A stretch of DNA of 64,000 bases from Cardiocondyla obscurior. Its lineage: Eukaryota; Arthropoda; Insecta; Hymenoptera; Formicidae. A program made the position numbers and the translations under genes. The stretch spans positions 622,501-686,500 of the forward strand of contig NC_091874.1 of NCBI RefSeq assembly GCF_019399895.1, written 5' to 3'. Shown one piece after another: positions 34,070 to 48,173 of this stretch (the stretch's first letter is position 1; every line of letters starts with the position of its first letter). The notes under the pieces were generated by a model. That model was given only the letters and a program-made list of their open reading frames with translations. It ran no database searches and was not told the DNA's origin.

Positions 34070-37000
34070 GTAAGTTAATTTTTGCAATTTTCGATAAAGG
34101 AATGCGGGAGTGGTGACGTCAACGTTGCGCGAGCCACGTGTACCACCCGCTTGTTTATGTATCTCACTCGTACACAGTTCAATGCAATATAAAAGAATTT
34201 ATATGTCGAATATTATGTCGAATATTATGTCGAATATTAACTTTGATCTATGACGAATTTCTAACCGATGAATACGTTGCGGTACTTGTCGATTAAATCA
34301 ATCACCTGTATTTTACATAATCAATCTAAAGAAATTAATATAATTCCCGAGTGGAAATTAATTCCCACCGTTACCTGATAATTAGCTAGCCAGTTCGTGG
34401 TTCATCTCGTGGCTGTGTAGCAAAACTGTCTAACACTGGGCCAGAAATGTAACGCTCAAAACGTCTAGATACACGACAATTATTCCTGTCTAATAATGAA
34501 GTAGAAAAGCCAGATATCTAAACGTTTTTCGCCGCGTACTTATTTACTGTTGTGTGCTGCCGAATTCGCCGCTGGGCCTGCTGATCGTCGCGGTAGGGTG
34601 AGTACGTACGGGTGCTTACATCTGGCCGGTGGTCTTCGCGCTCCAAATTCGCAAGGTGGAGAACGCGCGGGCGGCGGACGACAGGAACCAGTTTGCTCGG
34701 CGATTTCGGCAGTCGAGCGAGCTTTGCGTAAGGTCAAAACAAAACAGTAAACAAGTAGGTACGCTGCGAAAAACGTTTAGATATCTATTTATATATCATG
34801 GTCCACGCTGGACAGTGACTAGACGACGAAAAATTCTCTCAGATTCATAAGAAAATGTAACGCTGTGCCAATTTCTTTTATCTCGCTTGAATTCTTTTTT
34901 ATTAATATTTCATCGTTTCAACGATATAATGAAGCTGGAAATAATGCATTATGTCAATGTAGTCCGTCGTATCAAATCGGCTTTCAGACGCGGTCGATTA
35001 ACCGATATTCCCTTTTCCTCCTCCTTCTATCATTCAACGGGGTAGAATCCTCTCGCGAGCCCTCGAATCGAAGGTACTCATCAATCAGCAACTCGACAAT
35101 GTGAGATCTTGAAAACGATCGACAGGCAGGGGGAGACGTGAAGATAGATCTGACATTTCCTTGAACGATAACGGAAGTCGAGCTATCAGTTGCTTCAAAC
35201 TTGTCGTTATAACTTGCTATCGTCTCTTTTTTTGCAAAAGTACTACTTCGCTTAAATATTTATTTATGCCGCCAACCTTCATTTCTTATGCAAATTATAC
35301 ACAATGACTAAAGCATAACACTCAAGATTGCTCGCAAAAAGTAATACAACCGTGAACTGCGTCGACGTTATATTAGTGATCGCACTTTAACATTGCACGT
35401 ACTTTGCCGCGTTGAAAACATTCATTGGATTATTTATTGTAAAAACAACGTTTATCCGTATTTTTTTTTCTAAATTACAAGGTTTGCATATTACTTTATC
35501 TAGGAATAGATTAATTTATTTATTTATAAAAGAAACATAATTTAACATGTGCATCAGAAAGAAAAGAAAAATTTATTTTAAAATTAAAAAATTTTGTTAC
35601 GTTTATAAAATAAAATTTTTTATAAGCCCTGTGATATAATATTGACAGAAATTTATTACTTTCAAATACAAAATAAATGTTTTTATAAACGTTTAATACT
35701 TAAAATTTTCATTTGCGAACAAGAATTATTTTGAGAGAGAAAGAGAAAAACACGTCTCGAGATTAAAATTTTTTGTGAAAAAACATTTCTGATTATTAAA
35801 GAGTATAAGTTTAATTAGTTTTATTAGTTTTATGAAATTTTTTTGAATTTATTGAATTGGTCCTTTTGAAAATTTTTTAATCAGTTACTTACAATGTTAT
35901 TTGTTTTCAAACTTTAATTAATTTATCGGTACAATGTTGTCTATTATTCATTTTTATAAAAAAAAAAACAAAGTTTAGTTTAAAGCGTACACCAACCGGC
36001 TTTAAATTGGAATTTTATTCATTTATAAACTGGGTAACGCAAACGGAAAACGATAAATCACAGTTATACGTATACCACTTGATGGAACAATGATATACAT
36101 CATATTTTCCTCATTAAACAAGAGATTTTACGAAAACACTTAATATAAAATTCATCTTGCTTTTTCCGGTGTTTTCATATACATATACATATATACAAAT
36201 TTAATATTATGTTATAAATTTGTACGCGAAAAAAAAAGCTGGGAATAATAACGGTATAATTTTATTATTACTTGATTAATATGTTATTCTTATAATTTAT
36301 TACTATTTATTTATTTTTTTCTTTTCTTTATATACGCTGCAGTATTTGTCTCTCTTTTTAGCGTTCACTTTAAAAGAAACACAGCTGTTTTATGAAAGCC
36401 ATATTACTCGGGCTTGATGGCAACTTTACGGGTGTGTTCTGTACATACATATACATACATCTATATTATTACGAGCATCCATGCTAAAAGCAACGGTCAA
36501 TTTTTAGATGGTAGCAATACTTACTATTGTAGCGTGCACATAGCATGCTCATAAACGTAGACAGCGTCGACATAAGATAAAAGCGTGATCTTGTAGAATG
36601 CAGGTCGTCACGTACTGCAACAGACAATGATTGCTATTTACTAAATGTATTAGTTTATTGCTCGTAAACATTTTTTTTATAGGCTTTTTAACCACAATTA
36701 ATTTCTCGATATTATCGATATTTATTTCGAAACAAGAAAAAGAAAGATCTATTTTTTTTTTTTATGTTAATTATTTAATTTTCAAGTTTGATATTTCTTA
36801 AAAGTAATTTGCTTACGTGTAATGTATTTTTTATTGGTATTATAAAAAAGAAAAAAAAAATTTGAACAAGAATATTCAGAGAGAAATACAGGTGAAAGAT
36901 TCGCAAGCGTTAGACACCGTTACTCGATACTCATTCAAATCAAAACTCAGAATGGATCGCCTATATTTAACGCGACGTGTGTGCGGTGAAGAAATATGGG

Positions 37001-37281
37001 TTAAGGTTTTTTTTAAAAAAGCGTGATTGCCTCGGCATTGAGTTAGCGGCACGACCAGGGTTAAAATAGAAAAGCCTGTTCCATAATTGAACATCGAAAT
37101 CTTGTTACTTTCGGTTTTGATCTCACCCAATTTTATTTTCGTTTTGCTTTGGTTTTTCAATTATCATCTTCCTCTACCCATGTATATACGTAGCGCACTT
37201 TTAATTATCAAAAGTCCGGAGGGCAACGCGCATTATCTATTGTAACGGAAAATAATACGCACAATGTGAGGCCCGTACTTT

Positions 37282-37317
<36 letters not shown>

Positions 37318-39828
37318 ACTTAGTTCGTCAACGACGATACTTGAGGAATTTCTTAAAAAACTTTTAACGAAGCGACGGAATCGCGGTGTGCGAGAATACG
37401 TTTGTGTTGAATTGTTTTTCAGTACGACTTACATTAAAACCATTAGCGCGCATTTACATCTTGTTTTACTTTGCGTCAATTTTAAAGCGACCGGCGCTTT
37501 TTTACATCACATGACATGAATATCTTGTTTCACTCAGGTGGTGTGGAATTACTGCCATAAAAATGTTCCAGCGATACGTGCGCTTTTTTCGACGCGGCGT
37601 GAAATTTCAGTGAAATGTAAATGCACGAATCTTCTGGTAAACGGGTGTGTATTTAATTGAATATTAATTGACGGCTCACTATTTACCGGGCTATTTGGTT
37701 TAGGGATGCCGTGTCACATTTATCAGATATAGGAATCGCTGATTTTTCCTGAATAACCTAACCATCAATATTTGTCGTTCGTATTTGGTGAGCGTGGTTT
37801 GGAAATGGTTTACGGACAGTTTATAATCGAACGCGGTGATAGAGGAAAAATAACATTACAAATGCATGCGCTCGGCAGAGATTTTGCGTTTTGCTTTCAA
37901 AGAAAATTAATATGTTTGATATTTTTATGGCAAACCGAATTGAAACAACCTTAATCGCAACACATGAACAATAACTTGTTTTCCGTAATACTAATAATTT
38001 TATTGCACCTAATGTTTTTAATTATACCATTTATGAGCGTTTATGAATATTTTATTAAATTAAAGCTCGAACAAAGAAGATGCATTTTTTAATCTGTGTT
38101 GAAAAAAAGTATGCAATGAATGTTTCATTGAAATTCTATATTAATAGTTATATTAAACGAAATAAATTGTGCGTTACGTAAATAAGTAATTGCTTTTGTG
38201 CATCCAGATCTGCTAGCTCGGTAATCCGTATATAGCATTCATCCACATGTGACATTACCGCACAAACTAACTAATTAATGAATAAGTGGCGTTTTTGCTG
38301 ACCGGATAATAAATGTACGTACTGCAAAACCGATAACGCCTATCAACTAGACTATATGCTTATTTACGACGTTATGAAGCGTTTCAATAATAAATTTTTA
38401 TGTTGATCGCACACTTTGAGCTGTAACAGTGCTAGGAATTACACGCACAATATTAATATCGTCATTTAATTTCTCTGTCTCTTTTTCTACGTTAAAGAAA
38501 ACTGTTTTACGTTTAATAATTTTCGGCTGTGAACTACGGATCTTTAAATACGATTGAAATATACATTTGGAGATTAATTATATTATCATTTCTTTATTAG
38601 GATGATTACAGAAACTACTAATGATCGATTTAATCGACGAATCCGTCAATTACAGATTCACGATACAATACATAAAATAAATATTCGACATAATATTTGT
38701 TATAAAATATTTGGCGTATACATACATTATTTTACAGCGTGTTACCTGTGTTGGGATGAGATACATCGGGCGGGCGGGCAGTCTCGCGTGATTTGTTGAT
38801 GTTATGATTCCCGCATTCCTCAATCGAGGGTTGAACTGTTGCACACAATTAGAGAACGAAAGAGATACGAAAGCACATACGCGATCGAGACGTACTTGTA
38901 TTGAACTTGGGAAAAAATATATTTCATTCAATAATATTAAAGTAGATATTATTTTAACAGTTTATACATATCTGTGTTTCAATTCTTAATTTGATATGAT
39001 GTAAAGTAACGTGTGATAAAATTTCGTAGAAATCGCATAAAGAATTCTTTTTTTTCTTTTTTTTTTTTTTTTTTCTTTTTGTTGTGATAAATGTTTATGT
39101 CACACGCAATGCCATACACTTGAACAATTGAATTTAATATCTGAAATATGGTGTATAGTACTTGTTCATTTTGACGAACTTTTACGAGTGTTCTGATTAT
39201 GAGAATTGAAAGGTTCTTCGCTTAGCGCGTACAGCAAAGCTTTACCGTAAAACGTTCTGCTTCATTATTTCATGTCGCGATACCTCGACCGGATGCAATA
39301 ACGTTCATTTCTATGCAATAAAGTTATTACGAGTCGCGTCGTAGTCCAATGAAATGATTTCCTCAATAATGCCTTGAAATTTCTAACGGCGAGGATTTAT
39401 ATTCCCCCATTCCCTACAAAGTTTCGCAGTCACGTTTTGTATGATGAAATGAAGCGACGATAACTTTCACAAGTAATCGACAAATTGTTGGGATGTTATA
39501 ATGAATATATCGTAAAGCTAATATCGTTGAACGCAAAAACATTCGGGATGCAACGCATACGTAGAAGCGGCAAGAACAAAGCGCGGAATGTCAATTTTCA
39601 TTGATAATTAAAATATTTTCCATGCCACTTTTTCATTGCAAAGTGCTGACAAACGTGAAATAATGAAGGCTGCAATGCGTTCGTGTTGCTGGCTGTAAAT
39701 CGTGACGCATGTTAAATAGCCACACTTTGCACAGTCAAATTATGCCGTAACGTGTACTGGACGTTTATTACTTATCTTACTCTTGCGACTGCAATTCATT
39801 AATATTCCACGCGTCATTTGTTAAACAG
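34070..39828 (+). other. Intron of the receptor gene, 5.8 kb
   Basis: AT-rich with long T tracts (37282-37313 is almost pure T). It contains a 14-base unit, TATGTCGAATATTA-like, repeated about three times at 34201-34240. A GC-rich patch at 34550-34700 has a donor-like GTGAGT and could be an alternative first exon. No other gene was recognised. Confidence 0.5.
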
Positions 39829-39949
39829 ATGCCTGGAAACTCGACGGTGGGTAGCACGCTACTCGAAGAGGAATTTCGTCGAATTCTGATGGAACGTGAA
39901 CAAGAATGCATGAAGCTGAAAGCCGCGAATACGACGTTGGCGTTACCAG
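39829..39949 (+). CDS. Dh31-R: N-terminal extracellular exon of the DH31/calcitonin receptor-like GPCR
   Basis: A 121-base exon (acceptor TAAACAG, donor GTAAAA, phase 1) encoding MPGNSTVG, then an acidic/basic helical stretch EEEFRRILMEREQECMKLK and ANTTLALP. This is the helical lead-in to the class B hormone-receptor domain. Cys33 would be the first of the six conserved cysteines. N-glycosylation sequons are present at Asn10 (NST) and Asn40 (NTT). It joins in phase to the exon at 48063. Confidence 0.65.
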
Positions 39950-40393
39950 GTAAAATATTTTTCACGTTTGAAAATAAGCGAAATCGACTAAGCAGGAGCA
40001 AAAATGACGACTAAAGTTGCGCATGGAGCACATGCAACGCGCCTTTATCGTATGCAACGTGATATATCGCGAATTTTATCCAGTCCATTTGCTTCATCTT
40101 GGTGCTCGATCAGTTAATAGTGATTGACATTAATATATCGAATTTTTTGTTTAAATTAGATGTTTTATCTAGACAAAAAATTCGATATATTCATATACTA
40201 TGTAGCCTATTGACCAGTGATAAGGAAAACGAAGATGTTAGCTTTTTATTCATGCGCGTAAATTGATGCATACGCATATTTATATTAAATAATAAAAAAA
40301 AGAAATATATATAACAAACGAGCAATTAAAAATTTATTCCGTTTACAACGTATGTACATTGAAAAACAGATATGGCATTTGCTGCGACGAGCG

Positions 40394-40576
40394 GCGACGG
40401 CGGCTGGCGTACGTGACTTCTCCCACTTTCGGTCGCCGAGTGGGGGGAGGGGGGGTGTATAGGCCTCGTTCTCCCTCAGTCCTCTGTGACCGGTGATATG
40501 TGACACACCTACGCGCGCGCTTTGTGTGAGATTCGACGCACACCACGCAAAGATCACGTACGCCAGCCGCCGTCGC
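40394..40576. repeat. GC-rich inverted repeat with 23-base perfect arms
   Basis: GCGACGGCGGCTGGCGTACG... at 40394-40416 is the exact complement of 40554-40576, with about 137 bases between. The arms continue imperfectly outward (ATGGCATTTGCTGCG against CGCAGCACCACGAACGCCAT). The loop contains a G run and CGCGCGCG. The GC content is far above that of the flanks. It could be a small foldback element. Confidence 0.7.
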
Positions 40577-40708
40577 AGCACCACGAACGCCATTCCTGAT
40601 GGTAAGTGTACAACGTTAAATAAGAATATTATTAATCTTAGTGGATTTTACAAAATTTTTTTTTCTACATATTAGAAAAATTAAAAAAAATAAATTTCTA
40701 CATCGTTA

Positions 40709-43700
40709 TCATTTATTCTTCTTTGACTTTGTTGCTACGCTATCTTTTTTAACGCCAGGACGCGATCCGAACACGAGTTTCTTTAATTTTCGGAGAACAA
40801 ACAGCGCGGTAAAAAGCACGGTAGTTATTACGGCGAATATCAAGGCGTAAATGTCCAATAGATGATATTGCCACCAATTGAGATCAAGGGCTGGCGATTG
40901 AAGTATGTTTCCATATTTTGCGACATACTCCACCCAGAATACGGCCATATCCGAAGCATTCGTCGGTCGATCGAGGAATTGTTTAGACAGCTTTTTCACA
41001 TTTTCACTGAAACGAGAAAGAGAAAAGTTTCTTAGCGATCAAATAGCAAAGTTTATATTTACGGGCAAAATCAGTTACGGCAAAACTCGGAAATTTGAAA
41101 CGAGCAGCATTTTAAATTGCGTCACATTTTTATTTGATATCGGTTCGTGAAATTTGGATTTTTTACTATTATAGAAAGTTCACATAATTTTTACATTTTT
41201 CCTGTCTTTTTATCTATCTTGTTCAATATTGGTTTTAGTCTAAATCTGTATGCATAAAATACGTTTTGTGCAGATAAAATGACTAAAGAATTTAAAAGCA
41301 TTACCGGTTGATTAGAATCGACTCACTATGCATTGAAGGGTAAAGCAAGATTTGGTTACAATAGAAAGCACACGCTCTATTTCCGCGATATGAAAGGCGC
41401 AACCAGTTGTGGATCAATATACGAGCTAATAAGATTTAAGGTTTGAATTTTGAATTTTGAAAAATCTTTTAATAATGTTATTGCATAATTTACATACTAA
41501 AATAACGTTGCAAATAAAAAAGATTGAATAACTATATATAAATTTATCGATTACTGAGCGTAACGTTTTTTATAAATTTTTTCTTTCGTAAATTTAGCAC
41601 AAATACCTTCTGTATTTGTGATTTATTTTATTTAATAATACGATTTTATTTTAATATGTTAAACTTAGTAGACAATTGTATAAGATTTAGATTTTTTAAA
41701 TATTAATTTGTGCTTTAATATCTTTGAATACTTACTAGTAAGAAGAATCCTTTAAAATTGTATTTAATGCGGAAGTTAATTTTTCCTCGGTAACTTCTTC
41801 CACTGAATTAAGCGAAATAGCCACGTTTTTGTTGACGTAATTTTTTATGTTGATGCGTTGATCGCCAAATAGAGGAATGCCAATCATAGGAACTCCAACG
41901 TGAACTGCTTCTTGCGTCCCAAGGAGCCCGCCATGCGTAATAAAAGCTCGAATGTTTTTATGTTCTGCGAAATTCATAGGAACGTTATTTTTTTTCTTTA
42001 TTCTAAAAATACTACGCTTGGGAATTGAACGAATGCATAGCGAACGAACAAATGCATAACGTATGATTAGTTAATTTATATGCAAGTATTATTGCAATAT
42101 GCGTATAAAATCTGCGAATTTGTTAAAGTCATGATGATAACTACAAGTAAATTATAATGCCGTGAAACGAAATTTGTCGTTTTAACCATTTGATACGTAA
42201 ATTATATTAGTGTAACCGATAATAATTACATACTGAGAACGGTAATCTGCGGGAACCAGGATTGCGTCATAACATTCTTCGGTAATCCGGGCAATAGTTC
42301 CTCTTTTTTCGCAATTTTCATCAATATACGAACCGGTGCAATCTTCTCGAAGGACGCGTAAATTTGTTGGAGTAGTTCTTTCGGGAAAGTTTCGATCCTT
42401 ACCATGGAACCAAAAGTAAAGTAGATGCAACCATGTGTGCTTTCATCCAGCCATTTTTTCACTTCCTAGATGCATACATTTTGAGAAATTATTATTTGCA
42501 ATATTAAGCAATTTTTATTTTAATTTTAATATTTACGAAGTTATCGTATAATATGGTTTTAAATGCATGGAATTTTGAAACAAGCACACTTAAAGAATAT
42601 TGCTTACAAGATGATATAAGACGTATATAAAAAACTGTATAGCTAAAAAAATTTCTAATTATTCGCTGACGAACACAGTCGTGTTTTTATAATTGTTCCA
42701 ATGTGATTTTACATATAATTATCAGTGCCAAAGATTTTTTATTATTTTTAATGAATGTTTTATGATAAACGTTAACGATTCAATTTACTCTTATAAATAC
42801 CAGTATTAAGAAAAAGAAAAAAATTAATTTATTAAAAATGTACTTAATATTTTTGCACATAAAAAAAAAACAATTCTTGTTTAAACGTACCGGTGACAGT
42901 GGAGTATTGTCGTCTCTGACATGTAGACCGCCGATCTCGATCACGTTAGTGGTCAACGGTCTGATGCCGTTCAACGAGTAATGGGAATTGACTAGATATA
43001 CAGATACATCCTTAAATAAGTCGTTGATATGCGGCAAATCCAACCCAAAGTATTCCTTTACAAGCGGTAGTTGTTGTTGATTCGTGTAATAGTACATTTG
43101 CCAAGTGAGGTAATGTTTCAAAAAGAAATTTGTTAAACGTTCCTTGAAATTCATACGTTGGCTGAATGGCGCAAAAAGGCTCGTGACGTAGGCAGGGTTC
43201 ATCGGATTGCCGGACAGGTCGTTAAGCCAGTCGTGAAAAATGCTGGTGACCGTGACGACTAGGGGAACTTTGAGATAACGGCCAAAGGCTAGGAAGCATG
43301 GTGCCACGAACGACTGCGCAACATAAGTCAATCAATTAATTATTTGCTTAATGAGTAACATCTTGTAATTACGCGGTCGATATTGAGTACGCATTTGCGA
43401 AGTCGCGCACTTGTTTTGCAGGGCGTCTGGATCACGATCATTTAATAATACAGTTAAGTTACGGTCGGGCCTTGACGCGATATCGCCTCGAGATAACACT
43501 CGCACAGAGGAGAAACGAATTACCGCTATGACACATCGCTGTACACGGTGATGAGAAAAAAAATAGATATGACATTCATATCGAGTAACAGGCGCAAAAG
43601 CATTGCCCTGAAATATAACGTGCTATCAAAATTGCTGGTTTTACGAAGTAAATTTATCAGGATCTGTATTTAACAGTTTACAGCTGTTCATTTTTCGCAA

Positions 43701-45731
43701 CATTTTCTATGAAAACCGTGTTTTTCAATCGCCTGACCAGTTCACTAATTAACTGTTTAATTATACACATTGACGTTGATTGTGTTACTTCTCTCGAGAT
43801 TGGAAGGTAAAGTCTTTATGTTACCGGGGTAAAGTTAACACGTAGCTAATTTTTGCACCGCGGATTATTCGTCATTTCGCATTTAATTATTTAAAAATAA
43901 ACAAAAGCTCGTTAGAATCTCTAAACATTGTGATATTCATTGAATGAGGCAAATTGAATAATGCAACAAGTATCATACAATTCATATCGAGATTCAAACG
44001 TTTTCGATTTACTATATTGAGTGTGGCAATTTCACGTGTCATTACATCTGTTCGTTATAGTTGCTCTTTCTGCTTTATTTTGTTCCTCCTTCTTTCTCCA
44101 CAAAGTGTGAATATATGTATATATATTTAACTGTTCCATTTAAAACGTAGACAGGGGAAGACGGTAACGGTACAATTAGCACAAATAGACTTGTTTAAAA
44201 AATTGTGTAATTTTCTGTTGTAACTCTTCATTTAATTAATTATATTAATTGATATGCATATAGTCACAGCCGTAATGCAAATTAATTAATTAAAATTTCT
44301 AATTTGATTTATTAAATCAAGATAGACATTCGATTTAACCAACTTATTTTAATAAATTATACAGTCTTTCCGGTATATCATTGTCATTTTAATGATACAC
44401 ATATGTGCAGTAGAATAATATGACGTAGTATTTGCGTTCAAACATTTATATTCGCGGATCATATTTTAATGTCTGTCATTCTTGCGTTACGATATCTGAA
44501 ATATGATTTAAGATTATATATAGCCGAATGTTGTGCAAACGAATAGCAAAATTTCAAAATTCGTGAGGCGGGTCAGTTAACGAGAAATTTGACTCGAAGA
44601 GCTGACTGATGAAAAAATATTGCGAAAAATGCATAGCTATAGAAGATTTATTGCCTTGCAACAATCAGCAATTGTGATGTAATACACTGATTTATTTCGC
44701 TATCCAGGTATTATAAGAGAGCACTTGAATTAATAGCTTAACGATGGCTTCAAAATTATCATTATAATTATCATTATTAACGTAATAGGGTAGGATTTTC
44801 TATGCCAAAAGTTGCTTTCTGGTCTAAAACGGTGCAGCTTTAATAAAATCAAACAGCGCGTTGTCTGCCGTGCGTTATAATAAATATTTAATAATTAATG
44901 AATAATTAACGACTTGCCATGTTACAGATTGTAGCGCGAGTCAGGTAATTAACATCTCGTTAAAAGCGGTAATAATTTCGTTTAATGATGTTATGTTTGC
45001 TTTTAATCCAACCGCGTTTATTTAACTTTATTAATTATCTTTGCCTATATTAAAAATCAAGTTTTCTTTATTTGTGCAATTTCTTCCATTACTATTCCCG
45101 TTTATGAACAAAGTTTTTATCGATTATTTTATCACACTTCATGTGCTGGTATTATCTTATCTTACATAGTAATTTTATAAATACGAACAAAGTTGTATCA
45201 GTCCTGTTTGCATTCGAATTATACTGATTAGTTTAGATAATTATGTTCCCCAAAAAAAAAAAAGAAAAAAAAACGTATAGTAGAAACTTTACTATTCTAT
45301 TAATAATATTATTAAAATAAATTTACCTCTACGATAACTATATCATACGGTGGATTTTCATGCGGTGAATTTTTGATCAACTCTTGCATTTTTGGGTGGG
45401 CCAACAGCCTGCAAACAGAGGTCCCGGCCATCTCAACTAGACTGTTTATAGACGTGCCGCCAAAATTTGATATATCCGCCGCGGTGACATTATTTATGAC
45501 TTGTGGAAGAGAGCCTTTTAGACTAATATCTTTGTAATTCGGTATTGGTTTTTCTTGCGGAAACTGCGTGACCACGTCTACTTGATGACCGCGTGCCGCC
45601 AAATCCTTCATTAATGCCTCTTGTGTGCTCCAATGACTCTTGCCATGTAACGGGAATACACCGAGAATTCGATAACTAGTAATTTGGTTGCAAGCCAAAA
45701 TCACGAGTAGAACTGGTAGCAATGTCTTCAT
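40709..45731 (-). CDS. UDP-glycosyltransferase (UGT), ER-membrane type
   Basis: Transfers a sugar, usually glucose in insects, from UDP-sugar to lipophilic molecules in detoxification or hormone and odorant inactivation. Five exons on the minus strand: 45731-45327, 43313-42891, 42465-42234, 41964-41736 and 41006-40709, phases 0, 0, 1 and 2; product 528 residues, the usual length. Signal peptide at 1-19, catalytic histidine in KSHW (His33), and conserved Asp in PPYDIVIVE (Asp131). The donor-sugar signature starts at FITHGGLLGTQEAVHVGVP (361 onward) and ends GDQ at 387-389. A C-terminal transmembrane helix lies at about 482-501, followed by a basic cytosolic tail ending KKNK, a KKxx-type ER-retention signal. 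All catalytic landmarks are intact. The gene lies antisense inside a receptor intron. The substrate cannot be predicted. Confidence 0.92.
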
Positions 45732-45790
45732 ATTGATTTCGTAATCTTGCCGTGTGCCAATATACGTTAGTTACGATACTCTTTGCCACC

Positions 45791-45797
45791 TTATATA
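45791..45797 (-). promoter_or_regulatory. TATA box of the UGT gene
   Basis: TATATAAGG on the minus strand, about 60 bases upstream of the UGT ATG, implies a short 5' UTR of about 30 bases. This is typical of inducible insect detoxification genes. Confidence 0.55.
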
Positions 45798-48062
45798 ATT
45801 CTTGATATGACTAGTCAGCGCTCGTAATTGTGCAACTACAATTATTGACTACACTTCATCTGCGAGAACATCGGTTAACTGAAAAAATAAAATAACAACA
45901 TTTTTTTATTAAAGACGAATATAGAACTTCCTACAGTGTATTTGCAATAATAATTTACACATTATACATTATACGTCATAGCGAACGTTAAATACATATA
46001 CACATATACATATGTACGGAGCCTTTGGTCGATAAGTCGTATGCATAATTACTTTAAAGAGTTTGAAATGTTCATTAGAAAAAATTATTATATGTATAAA
46101 TGATTAATATAATAATATTAAATATTATCTCTGTCACTACTTGTTCATATAATCTACGTACAAAATGCATAAAACTACAATGACGAGCTAGCAATGTGTG
46201 CTATAATAATCTATGCAGTCATCATTTTTGCGAGTATGTGTGAAGGTCATTATAAATTGAAACCAAAGCCGTAGGTAAACTTGATATGACAGCGAGAAAA
46301 ATTAAAATTACCGGAACGTATGCTATTTTTATTACTTGTAAAGGATCAATCTTTTTTTTAATTGACAATGCCATATACCCAAACTACTTGCAACAATTTT
46401 TTTAAATAAAAATTGTTGACAAATTTACGTCGAAAAATTAATATAGAAGGAAGGTTTTACTCACCATTTGATAATATATGATAATATTGTATTACACCAG
46501 TGAAAGAAATGATTGAATGCAATGTTGTCTAAGGTTTGGTAGAGAGTGACTTTCACAACTTCGTTCCCAGTCAGTGGAATGTGAATACTGACTTCTCCCG
46601 CTACAGAAAAGATACACGATAATGAAGATGAGTGGTGGTGGTAAAATAAACGCCTCGAGCCATGCATTCTGGGCGTGCTGAAGTCCATTTGCTCTCAAGT
46701 TCATCCGAAAGAAACTTCTTGCTCGAAACATTCTTTAGTAACACACTATTTTTATCTGCGAATACGTAGCGTGTGCGTACACATGCATACGTAATTTTGC
46801 AAAAGATGCAATCGAGAGAATTTTTGTAAATTTATCGCATAACAACACTCTTTTGATCGTATCGAGAAAAGACTTAATCGGCAATTGATAAAAATATTTT
46901 TACAAAATACATAATGCCTTGAAATAGATTCTGATGTAATATGTCCAAAGTGATATCTGTGTTGTATAATATGCTCCACGTGAAACAAAGACACGCTCTG
47001 AATCCGAGATTTAAATGTTAAATTCGTGTGATAGAAAGAATGAAATGAATTTTTGTAACGTAAACGGGTGCAGACGTTAATTCTGGAAAAAATTGTTTTA
47101 TTTCTGTAATTTTAACTTTACAAAATGTGCGGTTTTTCCAGCTTCGTAAAATTCGAGAAGAGAATGTTTCACATAGCTTTTTCCGTCGTTCTTTTTTATA
47201 CGATCGCGTATGTGCGATTCTCTCAGACTAGTCATACGAAAGAAAGTAGAAAGTGATTTATTTTCAATAAAAGTTGGGGCGGAATCGCAAGAGATCTCGG
47301 ATGAAATCCAGGTTATCAGCGTTTCTACGAAACTTGGATCTTGTGAGCAAATGCAAACTTTCTTAGTTTGTAACCGCGACGGAATCCCTTAAACGTGATT
47401 TTGCATTAATACAGCTTAAAGTTAGTTTATCTTTTCTGCATGGATTTTGTACCCATTTTATCCATTTATATGGATAATATACGAAATATCATTAAAATAA
47501 AAATTAAAAAAAATCATAAAAAAGAACATGCAAAATTAAAATAATAACAACGTGATATTTTTATGTAATATCTTAATATTTTATATCAATTAAGAAAATG
47601 TAAAACTTTTATTATAATTCACGATATATCATTGAATAGCATAATTCGATCATATTTTATGTACGTCTGTAATAATTTTGCAATGGTTCAAATCAGCTTT
47701 GAATGTGTTTTATCCTGTTAAGTGGGAAAATTTTATGACCCTCTTGCAAATCTCCTATATGTAAGAAGTGTGTCTTTTATGCGCTAGAATATGTTCCTAG
47801 ATTTATAGTGATCATGTTACGAACAATATGTTACGAATTGTCTTTTTTTACGACCGTCATAAAGTATGAGAAAATTTATCCAATTCGCTATGGTCAATTG
47901 ATGCGGCAATATATTTTTTTATGATGCCATTGCTATGCAATTTCTTATATACATATAGAAATTTAATCTCAACGCATTGTCAAATGTTCTAGCGTTTTAT
48001 GAGGACATTGTCTATCATCCCGTAATAATCTTTTACTCACGGCATTATTTTTCTTTTTTCAG
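45798..48062. other. No gene recognised upstream of the UGT gene
   Basis: AT-rich sequence with short frames only, such as the overlapping minus frames at 46461-46994. None has a recognisable motif or coherent splice sites. Upstream regulatory sequence of the UGT gene is expected here. Confidence 0.5.
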
Positions 48063-48173
48063 AACCATACTGTCGACTCACTTTTGACGGATGGTCCTGT
48101 TGGCCGAATACTCCGGCAGGATCAACAGCTTATATACCATGTCCTGATTTCATCACCGGCTTCGATGCATCGC
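48063..48173 (+). CDS. Dh31-R: Hormone-binding-domain exon of the DH31/calcitonin receptor-like GPCR
   Basis: Acceptor TTTTTTCAG and donor GTAAGT (phase 1). It encodes EPYCRLTFDGWSCWPNTP, then AGSTAYIPCPDFITGFDAS. The CxxxFDGWxCW..TPAG....CPDF pattern is the core of the class B1 GPCR hormone-receptor motif, with conserved cysteines at 50, 59 and 73. The FDGW and CPDF..GFD forms are those of the calcitonin/CGRP and insect DH31 receptors; PDF and CRF/DH44 receptors differ there. These receptors bind the calcitonin-like diuretic hormone at the cell surface and signal through Gs and cAMP. The last two cysteines and seven transmembrane segments are not in the window to the right, so the gene extends beyond 64000 or is truncated. 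Confidence 0.75.

Larger units (their letters stand above)
39950..48062 (+). other. Receptor intron of 8.1 kb holding an antisense UGT gene
   Basis: Between the two receptor exons lie a GC-rich inverted repeat (40394-40576), the whole UGT gene (40709-45731, minus) and an AT-rich stretch (45800-48062) with only short frames of no recognised family. Confidence 0.55.
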
